A stretch of DNA of 64,000 nt from an uncultured Lentisphaeraceae bacterium (GCA_949288955.1 CASEMS010000003.1:1-64000), one strand, 5' to 3'; counted from the stretch's first letter, positions 42,985 through 53,156 are shown. The notes: generated by a model not told the origin, from the letters alone. Translations and numbers: made by a program.

Positions 42985-43627
42985 GATGTTGGCCTGGCAG
43001 TCGGGCGTCCGGCTGGAGGCGGTGGCGGAGAAACTGCGCGCGCGCGGCTTCGAGGCCGAGGTCTGCCCCACGCGCGAGGAGGCCCGCGCCCGCGTGATCG
43101 CCCTGGCCCGGGAGGCCCGGAGCGTCGGCTTCGGCGGCTCCCTCTCGGTGGCCTGCCTGAACCTGACGCGCGAGCTGCGCGAGGCCGGCAAGGAGATCCT
43201 CAACCACGGCTTCCCCACCCTCTCCCCCGAGGAGAAGCTGGAGATCATGCGCCGCCAGCTGACGTGCGACCTCTTCCTCTCCTCCGTGAACGCGCTGACG
43301 GAGGAGGGCGTGATCGTGAACGTGGACGGCAACGGCAACCGCGTGGCCTCCACCATCTTCGGCCCGCGCCGCGTGGTCTTCGTGGTCGGGCGCAACAAGC
43401 TCGTCTCGGGCGGCGTCCACGACGCGCTCGGGCGCGTCCGCGCCGTGGCCGGGCCCGTGAACGCCCACCGCCTGGGCCGCAAGACCCCCTGCGCCGCGAC
43501 GGGCGCGTGCGCCGACTGCGCCGGGAGCTGCCCCGAGAGCATCTGCCGCGTTACCACCATCATCCGCCAGCGCCCCTCCTGCACGCCCGCCACCGTCCTC
43601 CTCGTCAACGAGGATCTCGGGCTGTGA
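42962..43627 (+). CDS. LUD domain protein (LutC/YkgG-like)
   Basis: A 221-residue cytoplasmic protein of the LUD family, with VGFGGSLSVACLNL, NHGFPTLSPEEK and VNVDGNGNRVAS as typical blocks. The C-terminal run of five Cys (CAATGACADCAGSCPESIC) is shared by the stand-alone DUF1121-like branch and may bind an iron-sulfur cluster. Related LutC acts with LutA and LutB in lactate oxidation, but those partners are absent here, so the role is open. ATG 42962 has GGGAGAG upstream, within lgt. Confidence 0.85.
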   Translation: MEQKTVDEMLAWQSGVRLEAVAEKLRARGFEAEVCPTREEARARVIALAREARSVGFGGSLSVACLNLTRELREAGKEILNHGFPTLSPEEKLEIMRRQLTCDLFLSSVNALTEEGVIVNVDGNGNRVASTIFGPRRVVFVVGRNKLVSGGVHDALGRVRAVAGPVNAHRLGRKTPCAATGACADCAGSCPESICRVTTIIRQRPSCTPATVLLVNEDLGL

Positions 43628-44958
43628 GCACCGTCGGCATCATCTCCCTGGGGTGCAGCAAGAACCTCGCCGACAGCGAGGTCATGGCCGGCTGCCTCCT
43701 CAAGGCCGGCTACGAACTGGCCCCGAGCCCCGACCGCGCGGACGTCATCCTCGTCAACACCTGTGCCTTCATCGCCCCCGCGCGGGAGGAGGCGGCCGAG
43801 AACATCCTCGCCGCCTGCGCCCACAAGGCCGAGGGCCGGTGCCGCTTCGTCGTCGTCGCCGGGTGCATGCCCCAGCGCTACCGTGCGCGCCTGGCCGAGG
43901 CCTTCCCCGAGGTGGACGCCTTCCTGGGCGTGGACGCGCTCGACCGCCTCCCCGCCCTCCTCGACGCCCTCCGCCACCGCAAGGCCCCGCCCCCCGACAT
44001 CCCCCCCGGCCTCCCCACCCGCACCTTCGACAAACTCATCCCCGCCCTCCGCCTCTCCGGCAAATCCGTCGCCTACGTCAAAATCGCCGAGGGTTGCAAC
44101 CACGCCTGCGCCTTCTGCGCCATCCCCCAATTCCGCGGACGCCTCCGCAGCCGCCCCCCCGAGGCCATCCTCGCCGAGGCCCGCGCCCTCCTCGAGACCG
44201 GCGCGCGCGAGATCAACCTCGTCGCCCAAGACGTCACGGCCTACGGCAAAGACCGCCGCGGCCCCGGCCTCGCCCACCTCCTCCGCGAACTCGACGCCCT
44301 GGAGGGCGACTTCTGGGTCCGCTGGCTCTACGGCTTCCACAACCACGTAACCGACGACCTCCTCGAGGCCATGGCCGGCGCACGCCACATCCTCCCCTAC
44401 TTCGACCTCCCCATCCAGCACTGCGCCCCCGACATCCTCCGCGCCATGCGCCGCGCCGACACCATCCGCGCCATCGAGACCTTCCCCCGGCGCCTCCGCG
44501 CCGCCGTCCCCGGCGCCACCCTCCGCACCACCTGCATGGTCGGCTTCCCCGGCGAGACCGAGGACCACTTCAAGGCCCTCCTCGACTACGTCCGCGCCGT
44601 CCGCTTCGACCACCTCGGCGCCTTCGTCTTCTCCCCCGAGGAGGGCACCCCCGCCGCCGACCTCCCCGGCCTCCCCGACCCCGAGACCGCCGAGCGCCGC
44701 CGCCGCGAGCTCATGGAGACCCAGCGCGCCATCACCCGCGAAATCGACCGCGCCCGCGTCGGCCAGACCACCCGCGCCCTCATCCTCGCCCCCCACGGCG
44801 AGGACGGCGCCCTCGCCCGCCTCCCCCACCAAGCCCCCGACGTCGACGGCCTCACCCGCATCGCCCACCTCCCCGAGGGCCTCGCCCCCGGCGACTTCGC
44901 CGACGTCCGCGTAACCGGCGTGCGCGGCTACGACCTCACCGCCCGCGTCCGCCCATGA
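43624..44958 (+). CDS. rimO: Ribosomal protein S12 methylthiotransferase
   Basis: A 444-residue radical SAM enzyme that methylthiolates the conserved Asp of ribosomal protein S12. Order: N-terminal UPF0004 domain with three cluster Cys (SLGCSKNLADSE, NTCAF, VAGCMPQRY), radical SAM motif CNHACAFCAIPQFRG, then the TRAM domain. SLGCSKN and PQFRG favour RimO over MiaB. GTG 43624 overlaps the LUD stop (GTGA); rnhB follows by ATGA. Codons are extremely C-ending. Confidence 0.93.
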   Translation: MSTVGIISLGCSKNLADSEVMAGCLLKAGYELAPSPDRADVILVNTCAFIAPAREEAAENILAACAHKAEGRCRFVVVAGCMPQRYRARLAEAFPEVDAFLGVDALDRLPALLDALRHRKAPPPDIPPGLPTRTFDKLIPALRLSGKSVAYVKIAEGCNHACAFCAIPQFRGRLRSRPPEAILAEARALLETGAREINLVAQDVTAYGKDRRGPGLAHLLRELDALEGDFWVRWLYGFHNHVTDDLLEAMAGARHILPYFDLPIQHCAPDILRAMRRADTIRAIETFPRRLRAAVPGATLRTTCMVGFPGETEDHFKALLDYVRAVRFDHLGAFVFSPEEGTPAADLPGLPDPETAERRRRELMETQRAITREIDRARVGQTTRALILAPHGEDGALARLPHQAPDVDGLTRIAHLPEGLAPGDFADVRVTGVRGYDLTARVRP

Positions 44959-45608
44959 CCCCCGACCTCCAGCCCGAACGCGCCTACTGGGCCGCCCACC
45001 CCGGCGACGCCCTCGTCGGCATCGACGAGGCCGGGCGCGGCTGCCTCGCCGGGCCCGTCGTCGCCGCCGCCGTCCAGATTGCCGAGGCCGACCTCGCCCC
45101 CCTCGCCGCCGGGCCCCTCGCCCAGGCCAACGACTCCAAGCAGCTCTCCCCCGCCCAGCGCGACCGCCTCTACGAGACCCTCACCCACGAGCCCCGCGTC
45201 CGCTGGGGCATCGGCCAAGCCTCCGTGGAGGAGATCGACCGCCTCAACATCCTCCGCGCCACCCACCTGGCCATGCGCCGCGCCATCGAGGCCCTCCCCA
45301 CCCTCCCCGACCACGCCCTCGTCGACGGCCTCCCCGTCAAGGGCCTCCCCATCCCCCACGACGCCCTCGTCAAAGGCGACTCGCGCAGCCTCCTCATCGC
45401 CTGCGCCTCCATCCTCGCCAAAGTAACCCGCGACCGCCTCTGCCTCACCCTCGACGCCCAATTCCCCGGCTATGGCCTCGCCCAACACAAAGGCTACGGC
45501 ACCCGCGCCCACCTCGACGCCCTCCGCCGTCTCGGCCCCTCCCCCTGCCATCGCAGCTCCTTCGCCCCCGTCCGCGCCCTCCAGGACGACCTCCCCTTCC
45601 CCGACTGA
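44955..45608 (+). CDS. rnhB: Ribonuclease HII
   Basis: A 217-residue enzyme that removes ribonucleotides from DNA and RNA-DNA hybrids. The acidic catalytic set is visible: GIDEAGRGCLAGP (Asp, Glu), NDSKQLSP, LVDGLPVKG (Asp) and KGDSRSLLIACASILAKVTRD spread over residues ~137-157. Full length. Last gene of the lgt-LUD-rimO-rnhB operon; array F follows within about 10 bases. Confidence 0.94.
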   Translation: MTPDLQPERAYWAAHPGDALVGIDEAGRGCLAGPVVAAAVQIAEADLAPLAAGPLAQANDSKQLSPAQRDRLYETLTHEPRVRWGIGQASVEEIDRLNILRATHLAMRRAIEALPTLPDHALVDGLPVKGLPIPHDALVKGDSRSLLIACASILAKVTRDRLCLTLDAQFPGYGLAQHKGYGTRAHLDALRRLGPSPCHRSSFAPVRALQDDLPFPD

Positions 45609-45617
45609 CCCAACGCC

Positions 45618-45741
45618 TCGGCCCCCACCCCAAGGTGGATCAGCCGCCGATCCGAAGTGGATCAGCCGCTGACCCGAAGTGGATCAGCCGCCGATCCAAG
45701 GTGACTCAGCCGCTGACCCAAAGTGGATCGGCCGCTGAGCC
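45618..45741. repeat. 22-nt periodic array F
   Basis: One degenerate unit at 45618 and units at 45640, 45662, 45684, 45706 and 45728, all in the TCAGCCGCCGATCC or TCAGCCGCTGACCC orientation. It fills the convergent gap between rnhB and the minus-strand terminator. Confidence 0.9.
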
Positions 45742-45776
45742 AAAAAAAAGGCGCCTCGCATGGGCGAGGCGCCTTT
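45742..45776 (-). terminator. Terminator of cystatin-like lipoprotein gene
   Basis: A 13-bp stem (AAAGGCGCCTCGC with its complement), loop of 4, followed on the minus strand by a run of eight T. It may also act weakly on rnhB transcripts. Confidence 0.85.
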
Positions 45777-45794
45777 GGCAAGGTGTGGCCACAA

Positions 45795-46214
45795 TCAGTC
45801 GGTGGCGGAAAGCTCCCGGATGGAGACGATGCGCGGTTCCTCACCGGATTGGGGAAGCGGGCGGTGGATGATGACGGAGTAACGGCGGCGGCCGTCCTCG
45901 CTGACACACCGGAAGTCGTAGTTGAGGCCGTTGACGACCTGGGTGGCGACGGTGAGGGGACGGAGGTTGCGGGCCTCGGAATCGCGGGTGGCGGCGGTGA
46001 AGACGTCGCGCTGCTCGGGGTCGGGGGCGATGTGCTCGGAGTAGGCGCCGACCTTGGGGGGCGGGCTTGGGGGCTCGGCCTTGGGCTCGGGGGTGACGGC
46101 TGGCTGCGCCGCCGGGGCGGGGGTGGGCGTCTCCGGCTCATCGGCGAAGGGGCACCACGAGGCGCAACCGCCGAGGAACAGGGGCAGGAGCAGGAGTGTA
46201 AGGCTTCGCTTCAT
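45795..46214 (-). CDS. Lipoprotein with cystatin-like motif
   Basis: A 139-residue lipoprotein: lipobox FLGGC (Cys17), a second Cys-containing stretch, a ~35-residue Pro/Ala/Glu spacer and a compact C-terminal domain from about residue 60. That domain contains QVVNGLNYDF (92-101), matching the QxVxG-x-NY hairpin of cystatins, after a polar helix and before RRYSVIIHRPL and a final IVSIREL strand. A cysteine-protease inhibitor is possible but unproven. ATG 46214 is used (GGAGG 9 nt upstream); TTG 46217 is rejected. It has its own extended -10 and terminator downstream of the efflux operon. Confidence 0.72.
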   Translation of the reverse strand: MKRSLTLLLLPLFLGGCASWCPFADEPETPTPAPAAQPAVTPEPKAEPPSPPPKVGAYSEHIAPDPEQRDVFTAATRDSEARNLRPLTVATQVVNGLNYDFRCVSEDGRRRYSVIIHRPLPQSGEEPRIVSIRELSATD

Positions 46215-46245
46215 CAAGGGGTTCCTCCAATCATTTACGGGGCGT

Positions 46246-46254
46246 ATGATAACA
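46246..46254 (-). promoter_or_regulatory. Extended -10 promoter
   Basis: Minus-strand TGTTATCAT, 31 nt upstream of ATG 46214, just past the efflux-operon terminator. Confidence 0.62.
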
Positions 46255-46269
46255 CATCCCGCGGGAAAG

Positions 46270-46295
46270 AAAAACCCCGCGCGAGGCGCGGGGTT
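46270..46295 (-). terminator. Terminator of efflux operon
   Basis: Minus-strand stem AACCCCGCGC / GCGCGGGGTT with a 3-nt loop followed by T5. Confidence 0.82.
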
Positions 46296-46307
46296 CCGTA
46301 GGCGGCC

Positions 46308-47912
46308 TCACGGCTGGGCCGACGCGGCGGGCGGCGCGGCGAGGGGGGCCAGAAGCGGCTCCGGGGCGACGTTGGCGCCAAAAAGGGCCTGGGCGGTCTC
46401 GGGGGCCTCGTTGCCTTCCCAGCCGCCGCAGAGGGCGCGGTAGAGGGCAATCTGCTGCTTGGCGATCTCGCCCTCGCTGACGACGCGGGCATCGTCGAGG
46501 CTGAGCACCTGGCGCTGGGCGTCGAGGAGGTCGAAGAAGTCGCCGATGCCGGCGTCGTAGGAGTTGCCGGCGATCTCGTAGGCGCTTTGGGCGGCCTGGA
46601 CGCCGAGGCGGAGGTGGCGGAGACGCTCGCGCTCCTGCTCGCAGCCGGAGAGGGCGTCGCGGATGTCGCCGAGGGCGGTGAGGACGGTGTGCTCGTAGTC
46701 GGCGAGGGCGGCCTTCTGCTGTTCGGTCTTGATGTCGATGTTGGCGACGATCTGCCCACCGCGGAAGATGGGGAGGGTGACGCCGGGGCCGAAGTTGTAG
46801 AAGTGGCTGTCCCAGTCGAAGAGATCGCCGAGCTTGAGGGCCTCAAGGCCGATGTTGCCGGAGATGTAGACGGTGGGGTAGCGCTCGGCCTTGGCGGAGC
46901 CGAGGGTGTCGGTGGCGGCCTTGAGGCGGCGCTCGGAGGCGTGGACGTCAGGGCGGCGGCGGATGGCGTCGGCGGGGATGCCCTCCTCCAAGGAGAAGTT
47001 CTTGGCGGTGGGGATGGCGGTGGGGCGCAGGCCGATGGCCTTGCGGCCGCCCTCCTGGCCGTCCTTGGCGTCCTCGGGAGTGGACATGAAGTCGGGGATC
47101 TGGACGATCTCTGGCGGGAGCGCGCCGGGGGCGACGCCGCAGAGAATGGCGATGGCGTCCTCGGCGGCGGTGATCTGGGCCTTGAGGGAGGGGATGGCGG
47201 CGGCGGTGTTGTGGAGGTCGTACTCCGCCTGGGAGACGACGAGGGCGTTGGAGATGCCGCTCTGGAGGCGGTCGGCCAAGAGGTCGTAGTTGTCCTGCTG
47301 GAGGCGGAGGTTGTCCTGCGCGACCATGAGGCGGCCCTGGAGGGTGCGGAGCTCGACGTAATAGGTGGCGAGGTCGGCGGAGACGGAGACCCACATGGCC
47401 TTGAGGTCGGCCTCGGAAGCCTGGGCCTCGGCCTCGGCGGCATCGACAAGGTAGGTGTTGCGGCCGAAGAGGTCGAGCTCCCAACGCGCGCCGCCGGTGA
47501 TGGAATAGTCGGTGTAGCGGTTCTTGCCGCTGAGGCCATTCTCGGAGGTGCGGTTGCGGGAGAGGTCGGCGCCGAGGTCGGCGGTGGGCCAGAGCGCGCC
47601 GCGCTGGTAGCGCCACTGGGCGCGGGCGGCGGCGAGGTTGGCACGGGCCGAGGCGAGGGTGCGGTTGGCGGCGTAGGCCTTGGCGAGGAGGCGGTTGAGC
47701 GGCTCGTCGGCGAAGCGCTGCCACCACGTGTCGAGGGCGGGGGCGGGAGCCTTCCCGAGGAGGCCGGGGAGGGCGTCCTCGCGGGTGTCCTTGGCGACGG
47801 AGGCGGCCTGGAGCACCTCGGCGACGGGCCGTTCCTCGTAGGGCTTATGGTTGGGGATGGCGCAACCGGCGAGGGACAGGAGGAGGCAAAGGGCAAGGGT
47901 GGAGCTTTTCAT
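46308..47912 (-). CDS. Outer-membrane efflux lipoprotein (NodT/OprM family)
   Basis: A 534-residue TolC-like channel with lipobox SLAGC at residues 13-17. Two structural repeats of the OEP family are visible, each with long helices ([56 protein letters not shown]). The trimer would span the outer membrane and periplasm and dock to the RND pump encoded upstream. ATG 47912 overlaps the RND stop as ATGA. Coding strand strongly C-rich. Confidence 0.92.
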   Translation of the reverse strand: MKSSTLALCLLLSLAGCAIPNHKPYEERPVAEVLQAASVAKDTREDALPGLLGKAPAPALDTWWQRFADEPLNRLLAKAYAANRTLASARANLAAARAQWRYQRGALWPTADLGADLSRNRTSENGLSGKNRYTDYSITGGARWELDLFGRNTYLVDAAEAEAQASEADLKAMWVSVSADLATYYVELRTLQGRLMVAQDNLRLQQDNYDLLADRLQSGISNALVVSQAEYDLHNTAAAIPSLKAQITAAEDAIAILCGVAPGALPPEIVQIPDFMSTPEDAKDGQEGGRKAIGLRPTAIPTAKNFSLEEGIPADAIRRRPDVHASERRLKAATDTLGSAKAERYPTVYISGNIGLEALKLGDLFDWDSHFYNFGPGVTLPIFRGGQIVANIDIKTEQQKAALADYEHTVLTALGDIRDALSGCEQERERLRHLRLGVQAAQSAYEIAGNSYDAGIGDFFDLLDAQRQVLSLDDARVVSEGEIAKQQIALYRALCGGWEGNEAPETAQALFGANVAPEPLLAPLAAPPAASAQP

Positions 47913-50900
47913 TTGGTCTCCCGGTGGTGCGTGGTGCCGAAGAGGGCGTAGGTGCCCTCGCGCATCTTCTCGAAGAGGGAGTAGAGCGCGGGGATCATGA
48001 TCATGCCGGCGGTGGTGGCCGCAAGCATGCCGGTATAGACGGTGACGCCGAGGTGGACGCGGCTGACGGCGCCGGCGCCCGTGGCGTAGACCATCGGCAG
48101 CACGCCGAGGATGAAGGTGAGGGCCGTCATGAGCACGGCACGGAGTCGCTCGGAGGCGCCTTCGCCGGCGGCGTCGATGATGCCCAGCCCCTGCTCGCGG
48201 CGTTGCGCGGCGAACTCGACCACGAGGATCGCGCTCTTCGCGGCCAGGGCGATGAGGAGGAGAAGGCCGACCTGGGCGTAGATGGAGAGGGAGAGACCCC
48301 AGTAGATGATGCCCAGGAAGGCACCCACGACGCCGACGGTGATGGAGGTCATCACCGGCAGGGGGAGCGTCCAGCTCTCATACTGCGCGACGAGGAAGAG
48401 GTAGCCGAAGACGAAGGCCGCGAGCACGAGGATGCCGGTCTGGCCCTCGACGATGGACTCCTGATAGGAGAGGTCGGTCCACGCGAAGGAGAAGTCGCGC
48501 GAGAGGGACTCACCGGCGACGCGCTTGACGGCGGCCATGGACTCGCCGGAGGAGAAGCCTTCGGCGGCGTTGGCGGTGATACGCGCGGCAGGGAAGAGGT
48601 TGAAGCGCGCGTAGTTGCGGACGCCACCGATGGTCTCGGTGTTCACCAAGGCGGAGACGGGGACGAGGTTGCCCTCGGTGGAGCGGACGTAGATACGGCC
48701 GATGTCCTCGTGGGTGGCGCGGCCGTCCCAGTCGGACTGCACGATCACCTGGTTGACCTGCGTGCCGAGGTTGATGTCGTTCACGTAGTAGGAGCCGAGG
48801 TAGTTCTGCAGCGTGGAGAAGACGGTGGAGACGGGCACCTTGTAGGTCTCGGCCTTGGTGCGGTCGACCTGCAATTCGATGTGCGGCGTGCCGGAGGTGT
48901 AGGGCGAGAAGGCGCCTTCGACCTCTGGGGCCTGGTTGAGGGCGGCGAGGAAGGACTTGAGGTTCTGTTCGATGATCTCGGGGTCGGTGGTGGAGAGCGA
49001 CTGGAAGAAGAGGCTCATGCCGCCGGAGACGCCGAGGCCCTGGATGGCGGGCGGCACCATCGCCAGGAACTTGCCCTCGTGGTAACGGGCGGCGATCGCC
49101 TGGATCTTGCGCTGGATGGACCAGACGGAGAGATCCTCGGTGGTGCGCTCTCCCCACGGATCGAGGGCGACAATCAGCATGCCGGTGCTCTCGGCGTTGC
49201 CGGAGATCATGGCCCAACCGATGACCGACATCGTGCTCTTGACGCCGGGAATGGCACGAACCTCGCTCTCGAAGCGCTTGACGAAGTCGTCGGTTACGGC
49301 GCGGTTGGTGCCTTCGCGCAAGGCGATGTCCACGAAGACCACGCCTTGGTCCTCCTCGGGGAGGAAGGAGGTGGGCGTCATGTTGTAGCTGACGGCCACG
49401 CCGGCGAAGCAGAGGAGCAGGAGCATGAGGGTGAGCAGGCGGCGCGCGGCGAAGAACTTGGCGATGGCGCCGTAGCGCATACGCACCCAGTCGAGCGCGC
49501 GGTTGAACCACGTGAAGGGATCCCACCAGTGGGTGTGCGGCTTGGGCACGCCGAGGATGGTGGCGCAGATGGCCGGGGAGAGCGTCAGCGCGTTGATGGC
49601 CGAGAAAAGGATGGCCACCGACATCGTGATGGCGAACTGCGAGTAAATGCGGCCGGTGATGCCGCCGACGAAGCCGACGGGGGCGAAGATGGCCAGCAGC
49701 ACCAGCGTCGTCGCCACGACGGCGCCCGTAACCTCGTGCATGGCGAGGAGGGTGGCCGTCTTGCGGTCGAGCTTGTTCTTGTCCATGTGGTGCTGGACGC
49801 GCTCGACCACGACGATGGCGTCGTCCACCACCGAGCCGATCGCCAGCACGAGGGCGAAGAGGGAGATGGTGTTGATGGTGTAGCCGAAGATCTTGAGCAC
49901 CAGGAAGGTGCAGAGCAGCGAGACGGGGATGGCGCAGAGCGGCACGACCGTCGCGCGGATGTCCTGCAAGAAGACGTAGCAGACGATGAGCACGAGGATG
50001 AAGGTCTCGATGAGCGTGGTGATGATCTCATCGATGGAGACGCTCACGAACTCGGTGGAGTCGTAGGCGATGGTGTAGTCCAGGTCGCCGGGGAAGGTGG
50101 GTTCGAGGTCCTTCAAGGTCTTGCGGACGGCCTCCATGGCCTCGATGGCGTTGGTGCCGGGGGTCTGCTCGATGCCCATCGAGACGGCATCCTGGCCGTT
50201 GAAGTAGCCGGTGTTGGAGTAGCTCTGCTCGCCGAGCTCGACGCGCGCGACGTCGCGGATGCGCACGAGGCCGCCTTCGTCGGCGGAACGGACGACGATG
50301 TCCTCGAACTCGCGCACCGTGCTCAGACGGCCCTCGGCGATGATCGAGAAGGTGTCGCGCACGTTCACGTCCAAGACGGGGGAGGCGCCGACGGAGCCGA
50401 GCGCGGCCTGGAGGTTCTGCGCCTCGATGGCGGAGATGACATCCGAGGCGTCAAGGCCCTGGGAGGCGAGGCGCTCGGGGTCGAGCCAGATGCGCATCGC
50501 CATACGGGCGCCGTGGACATCCGCGCCGCCGACGCCGTGGACGCGCAGGATGGCGTCGCGGACGTTGGAGTAGAGGAAGTCGGAGATCTCCAGCTTGCTG
50601 AGCTCGCCGCTGGGGGAACGGAAGGAGATGAAGCCGAGGGTGGAGTCGGAGCGGGTCTCGACGTTCACGCCCTGCTGGGTGACCTCCTTCGGCAGCTTGG
50701 ATTCGGCCTGCGCCACGCGGTTCTGCACGCGCACCTGGGCGATGTCGCGGTCGGTGCCGACGGCGAAGGTAACGGTGAGGCTGTAACGGCCCGAGTCCGT
50801 GCAGGTCGAGCTCATGTAGAGCATGTCCTCGACGCCGTTGACCGCGGACTCGATCGGGATGGCCACGGAGTTCGCCAAGTCCACGGCGTTCGCGCCGGGA

Positions 50901-51145
50901 TAGGAGCAGCTCACGCGGACGGCCGGCGGGGAGACCTCCGGGTACTGCGCGATGGGCAGCGAACGGATGGCCAGCACGCCGACGATGGACATCACGATGG
51001 CGATGACCAGCGCGAAGCGCGGGCGGTTCACGAAGGTGCGCGAGAAGATGCTCTGCTTCGGAAGGTCTTCGACCATCTTCCGAACGGTCTCGCGCTCATT
51101 CGCCTCGATCTCCTCGAGGCTCATGATACGTTCTTGATCAGCCAT
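47909..51145 (-). CDS. RND multidrug efflux transporter (HAE1/AcrB family)
   Basis: A 1078-residue proton-driven exporter. Twelve helices and two large periplasmic loops; the relay helix has [16 protein letters not shown] with the paired Asp. [19 protein letters not shown] marks the first helix, preceded by an unusual ~40-residue cytoplasmic extension. [19 protein letters not shown] is typical of HAE1. GGAGGAG lies upstream of ATG 51145. Operon partners are the MFP upstream and the outer-membrane channel downstream, with TetR control. Confidence 0.95.
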   Translation of the reverse strand: MADQERIMSLEEIEANERETVRKMVEDLPKQSIFSRTFVNRPRFALVIAIVMSIVGVLAIRSLPIAQYPEVSPPAVRVSCSYPGANAVDLANSVAIPIESAVNGVEDMLYMSSTCTDSGRYSLTVTFAVGTDRDIAQVRVQNRVAQAESKLPKEVTQQGVNVETRSDSTLGFISFRSPSGELSKLEISDFLYSNVRDAILRVHGVGGADVHGARMAMRIWLDPERLASQGLDASDVISAIEAQNLQAALGSVGASPVLDVNVRDTFSIIAEGRLSTVREFEDIVVRSADEGGLVRIRDVARVELGEQSYSNTGYFNGQDAVSMGIEQTPGTNAIEAMEAVRKTLKDLEPTFPGDLDYTIAYDSTEFVSVSIDEIITTLIETFILVLIVCYVFLQDIRATVVPLCAIPVSLLCTFLVLKIFGYTINTISLFALVLAIGSVVDDAIVVVERVQHHMDKNKLDRKTATLLAMHEVTGAVVATTLVLLAIFAPVGFVGGITGRIYSQFAITMSVAILFSAINALTLSPAICATILGVPKPHTHWWDPFTWFNRALDWVRMRYGAIAKFFAARRLLTLMLLLLCFAGVAVSYNMTPTSFLPEEDQGVVFVDIALREGTNRAVTDDFVKRFESEVRAIPGVKSTMSVIGWAMISGNAESTGMLIVALDPWGERTTEDLSVWSIQRKIQAIAARYHEGKFLAMVPPAIQGLGVSGGMSLFFQSLSTTDPEIIEQNLKSFLAALNQAPEVEGAFSPYTSGTPHIELQVDRTKAETYKVPVSTVFSTLQNYLGSYYVNDINLGTQVNQVIVQSDWDGRATHEDIGRIYVRSTEGNLVPVSALVNTETIGGVRNYARFNLFPAARITANAAEGFSSGESMAAVKRVAGESLSRDFSFAWTDLSYQESIVEGQTGILVLAAFVFGYLFLVAQYESWTLPLPVMTSITVGVVGAFLGIIYWGLSLSIYAQVGLLLLIALAAKSAILVVEFAAQRREQGLGIIDAAGEGASERLRAVLMTALTFILGVLPMVYATGAGAVSRVHLGVTVYTGMLAATTAGMIMIPALYSLFEKMREGTYALFGTTHHRETK

Positions 51146-51172
51146 AAGTGGGACTCCTCCGGAACCTTGGGC

Positions 51173-52411
51173 TTACTTCGCGAGGGTGACGGCCGCCTCG
51201 GGCTTGGCGTTGGGCGAGGGGTTCACGATGTTGAGGTTGGTGCCCTCGATGACGTTCACGACGCCCTCGGTGATGACCTCGTCGCCGGCCTTCAGCCCGG
51301 ACTTGACCTCGACCACGCCCTCCAGACGGGCGCCGATGACGATGGCGCGGCGGGCGGCCTTGCCGTTCTCGTTGATGTAGACGTAGTCGCCGGTGGCGTT
51401 GGCCAGGACGGCGTTGGAGGGCACGGTGAGCGCCTCCTTGGGCTGGGCCTCGGAGAGGAGGACGGTGACGTAGGCGTTGGAGAGGAGCGTCTGATCGGGG
51501 TTGGCGAAGGCGTAACGCACGGGCAGCGAGGCCGTCTCCATGCTCATCTCGTTGCTGATGAAGTCGGGCTTGCCGTCGTGGGCGTAGACGGTGCCGTCGG
51601 CCAGGCGGATCTGCGCGCGGATGGCCTCGGCCCCGGCGCCCTTGGAATCGGCGATGTTCTTGTTGCGCAGGTACTCGCGGTCCGGCACGGAGAAGACGAC
51701 GCGCACGGGATCCATCTGCACGATGCGCGCGAGCGTGCCCAGGGAGGGGGAGACGTAGTCGCCCTTCTTCAGCAGGCTCTGACCGATGCGGCCGGAGATG
51801 GGCGCGGTGATCTTGCAGTAGCCCAGGTTGATCTCGGCGCTCGCCAGGTCGGCCTCGCACTGGGCGATGGCGGCCTTGGCCTCAAGCATATTCGCATAGG
51901 CCTGGTCGACCTCCGCCTCGGTGACGGAACGCTTGTCCACCTTGCTGATACGCGCGTAGTAACGGTCGGCGTTCTCGCTGCTGGCCTTGGCCTGCGCCAG
52001 GGCGGCCTTGGCCTGCGCCACGCGGGCCTCGTAGACGCGCGGGTCGATCTGATAGAGCAGGTCGCCCTCCTTGACCATCGCGCCCTCCTTGAAGGCCACC
52101 TCCTGGATGGTGCCGTCGATCTGCGCGCGCAGGTCGACGTCCTGGATCGGCTCCACGTGCCCCATGAAAGTCTGCGGCGGGTTGATGGCCTTCATCGTCG
52201 CCTTGGCGGTCTCGACGGTGACGGGGCGGACCTGCGCGGCGGCGGCGGCCTGCGCGACGGCCTCGGCCTGCGCCTGCTTGTCCAAGGTGTTCTGATAGAT
52301 CGTGCGGGCGAACCACCCCAGCCCGACGGCCACAATCACACTCAGCAACAACCCAACGGCCGCGGCCAACGGGCTCTTCGCCTCTTGCTTCGTCTCGCTC
52401 TTCTCTTCCAT
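51173..52411 (-). CDS. Membrane fusion protein of RND pump (AcrA-like)
   Basis: A 412-residue periplasmic adaptor with one N-terminal membrane anchor (about 15-40), no lipobox. Lipoyl half-motifs (VDLRAQIDGTIQEVAF and ITAPISGRIGQ) flank a helical hairpin (residues ~110-180); beta-barrel and membrane-proximal domains follow (ALTVPSNAVLANATGDYVY). It joins the RND pump to the channel. ATG 52411 has AGGAG 8 nt upstream and sits 2 nt after the tetR stop. Confidence 0.93.
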   Translation of the reverse strand: MEEKSETKQEAKSPLAAAVGLLLSVIVAVGLGWFARTIYQNTLDKQAQAEAVAQAAAAAQVRPVTVETAKATMKAINPPQTFMGHVEPIQDVDLRAQIDGTIQEVAFKEGAMVKEGDLLYQIDPRVYEARVAQAKAALAQAKASSENADRYYARISKVDKRSVTEAEVDQAYANMLEAKAAIAQCEADLASAEINLGYCKITAPISGRIGQSLLKKGDYVSPSLGTLARIVQMDPVRVVFSVPDREYLRNKNIADSKGAGAEAIRAQIRLADGTVYAHDGKPDFISNEMSMETASLPVRYAFANPDQTLLSNAYVTVLLSEAQPKEALTVPSNAVLANATGDYVYINENGKAARRAIVIGARLEGVVEVKSGLKAGDEVITEGVVNVIEGTNLNIVNPSPNAKPEAAVTLAK

Positions 52412-52413
52412 GG

Positions 52414-53022
52414 TTACTTGCTCCTGATTCCTTGAACGATAAGATCCAATCCCGCACGGATCGTCTCCACGACGTCCAACGGCAGTTTGTACAGCCACGC
52501 CTCGCGCAGCGTCCCAAAGAAAATCCCGCTCATCACCGTGGCGATCTGCTCCGCCGAGAGCGGCGTCACGATGCGCCCCTCCGCCTTCAGCCACTCCAGG
52601 CGCTCCCGGAGCCGCGCGAAGGGATCGCGCACCACCAGCCCATCCAACTTCTTGGCGAGCGTCGCCTTCAACGCCTCGCTCCACTCCACCCGGCTCATCA
52701 GGAAGACCGTGAACTGCCTCAGCTCCCGATGCCCCACCAAGGCCTTCGCCCAATCCACGAAGGCGTCGCGGATGTCCTCGACGCTCTCGGCCTCCCCCAC
52801 CCCCTTGAGCGGCTCATACGTGGCGTGCTCGCGCTCGATCAGCTCGGCCAGCAGCTCCTCTTTGCTCTTGAAGTGCCAGAAGACCGCCCCCTTCGTCAGG
52901 TGGATGCGCCGCGCGATGTCATTGAAGGTCGTCAGCGCGTACCCGCGCTTGGAAAAGCAATCCAAGGCCACCGCCAGGATGGCCTTCCGCGTCTCCAATG
53001 CCTCTTCTCGGGTTCGTCGCAT
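52414..53022 (-). CDS. TetR-family regulator (AcrR/TtgR-like)
   Basis: A 202-residue repressor. The N-terminal helix-turn-helix TTFNDIARRIHLTKGAVFWH is characteristic of the AcrR/TtgR group, and the C-terminal ~140 residues form the ligand-binding dimer domain (RVEWSEALKATLAKK). It heads the efflux operon and probably represses it in the absence of pump substrates. The sigma70 promoter upstream (TTGCAT, 17 nt, TATACT) overlaps a GCATA/TATGC inverted repeat that could be its operator. Upstream in-frame starts beyond ATG 53022 would lie before the promoter. Confidence 0.92.
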   Translation of the reverse strand: MRRTREEALETRKAILAVALDCFSKRGYALTTFNDIARRIHLTKGAVFWHFKSKEELLAELIEREHATYEPLKGVGEAESVEDIRDAFVDWAKALVGHRELRQFTVFLMSRVEWSEALKATLAKKLDGLVVRDPFARLRERLEWLKAEGRIVTPLSAEQIATVMSGIFFGTLREAWLYKLPLDVVETIRAGLDLIVQGIRSK

Positions 53023-53051
53023 GAGTCTGCTTCCGGAAATGAATGGCGCAT

Positions 53052-53080
53052 AGTATACAAACCTGCCAAAAGGTATGCAA
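53052..53080 (-). promoter_or_regulatory. Promoter and candidate operator of efflux operon
   Basis: Minus strand: TTGCAT (53080-53075), 17-nt spacer, TATACT (53057-53052). GCATA near 53048-53052 and TATGC near 53074-53078 form an imperfect palindrome across it, a plausible TetR site. Confidence 0.6.
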
Positions 53081-53156
53081 GCGAAAAACGCGAGGTCCCC
53101 ACGCCCCCCTCCGGACGTGCGTACCGGAAGACGCACGCCACCCCACCCTTCCCCGA

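Noticed and set aside
40465-44868. 1467-codon minus-strand frame opposite pflA-ktrB-lgt-LUD-rimO
   Set aside because: It spans five well-supported genes on the other strand; composition is biased and repetitive, with no recognised domain.
47924-52435. 1503-codon plus-strand frame opposite the efflux operon
   Set aside because: It is the shadow of the RND, MFP and channel genes; an Asp/Gly/His-rich translation without motifs.
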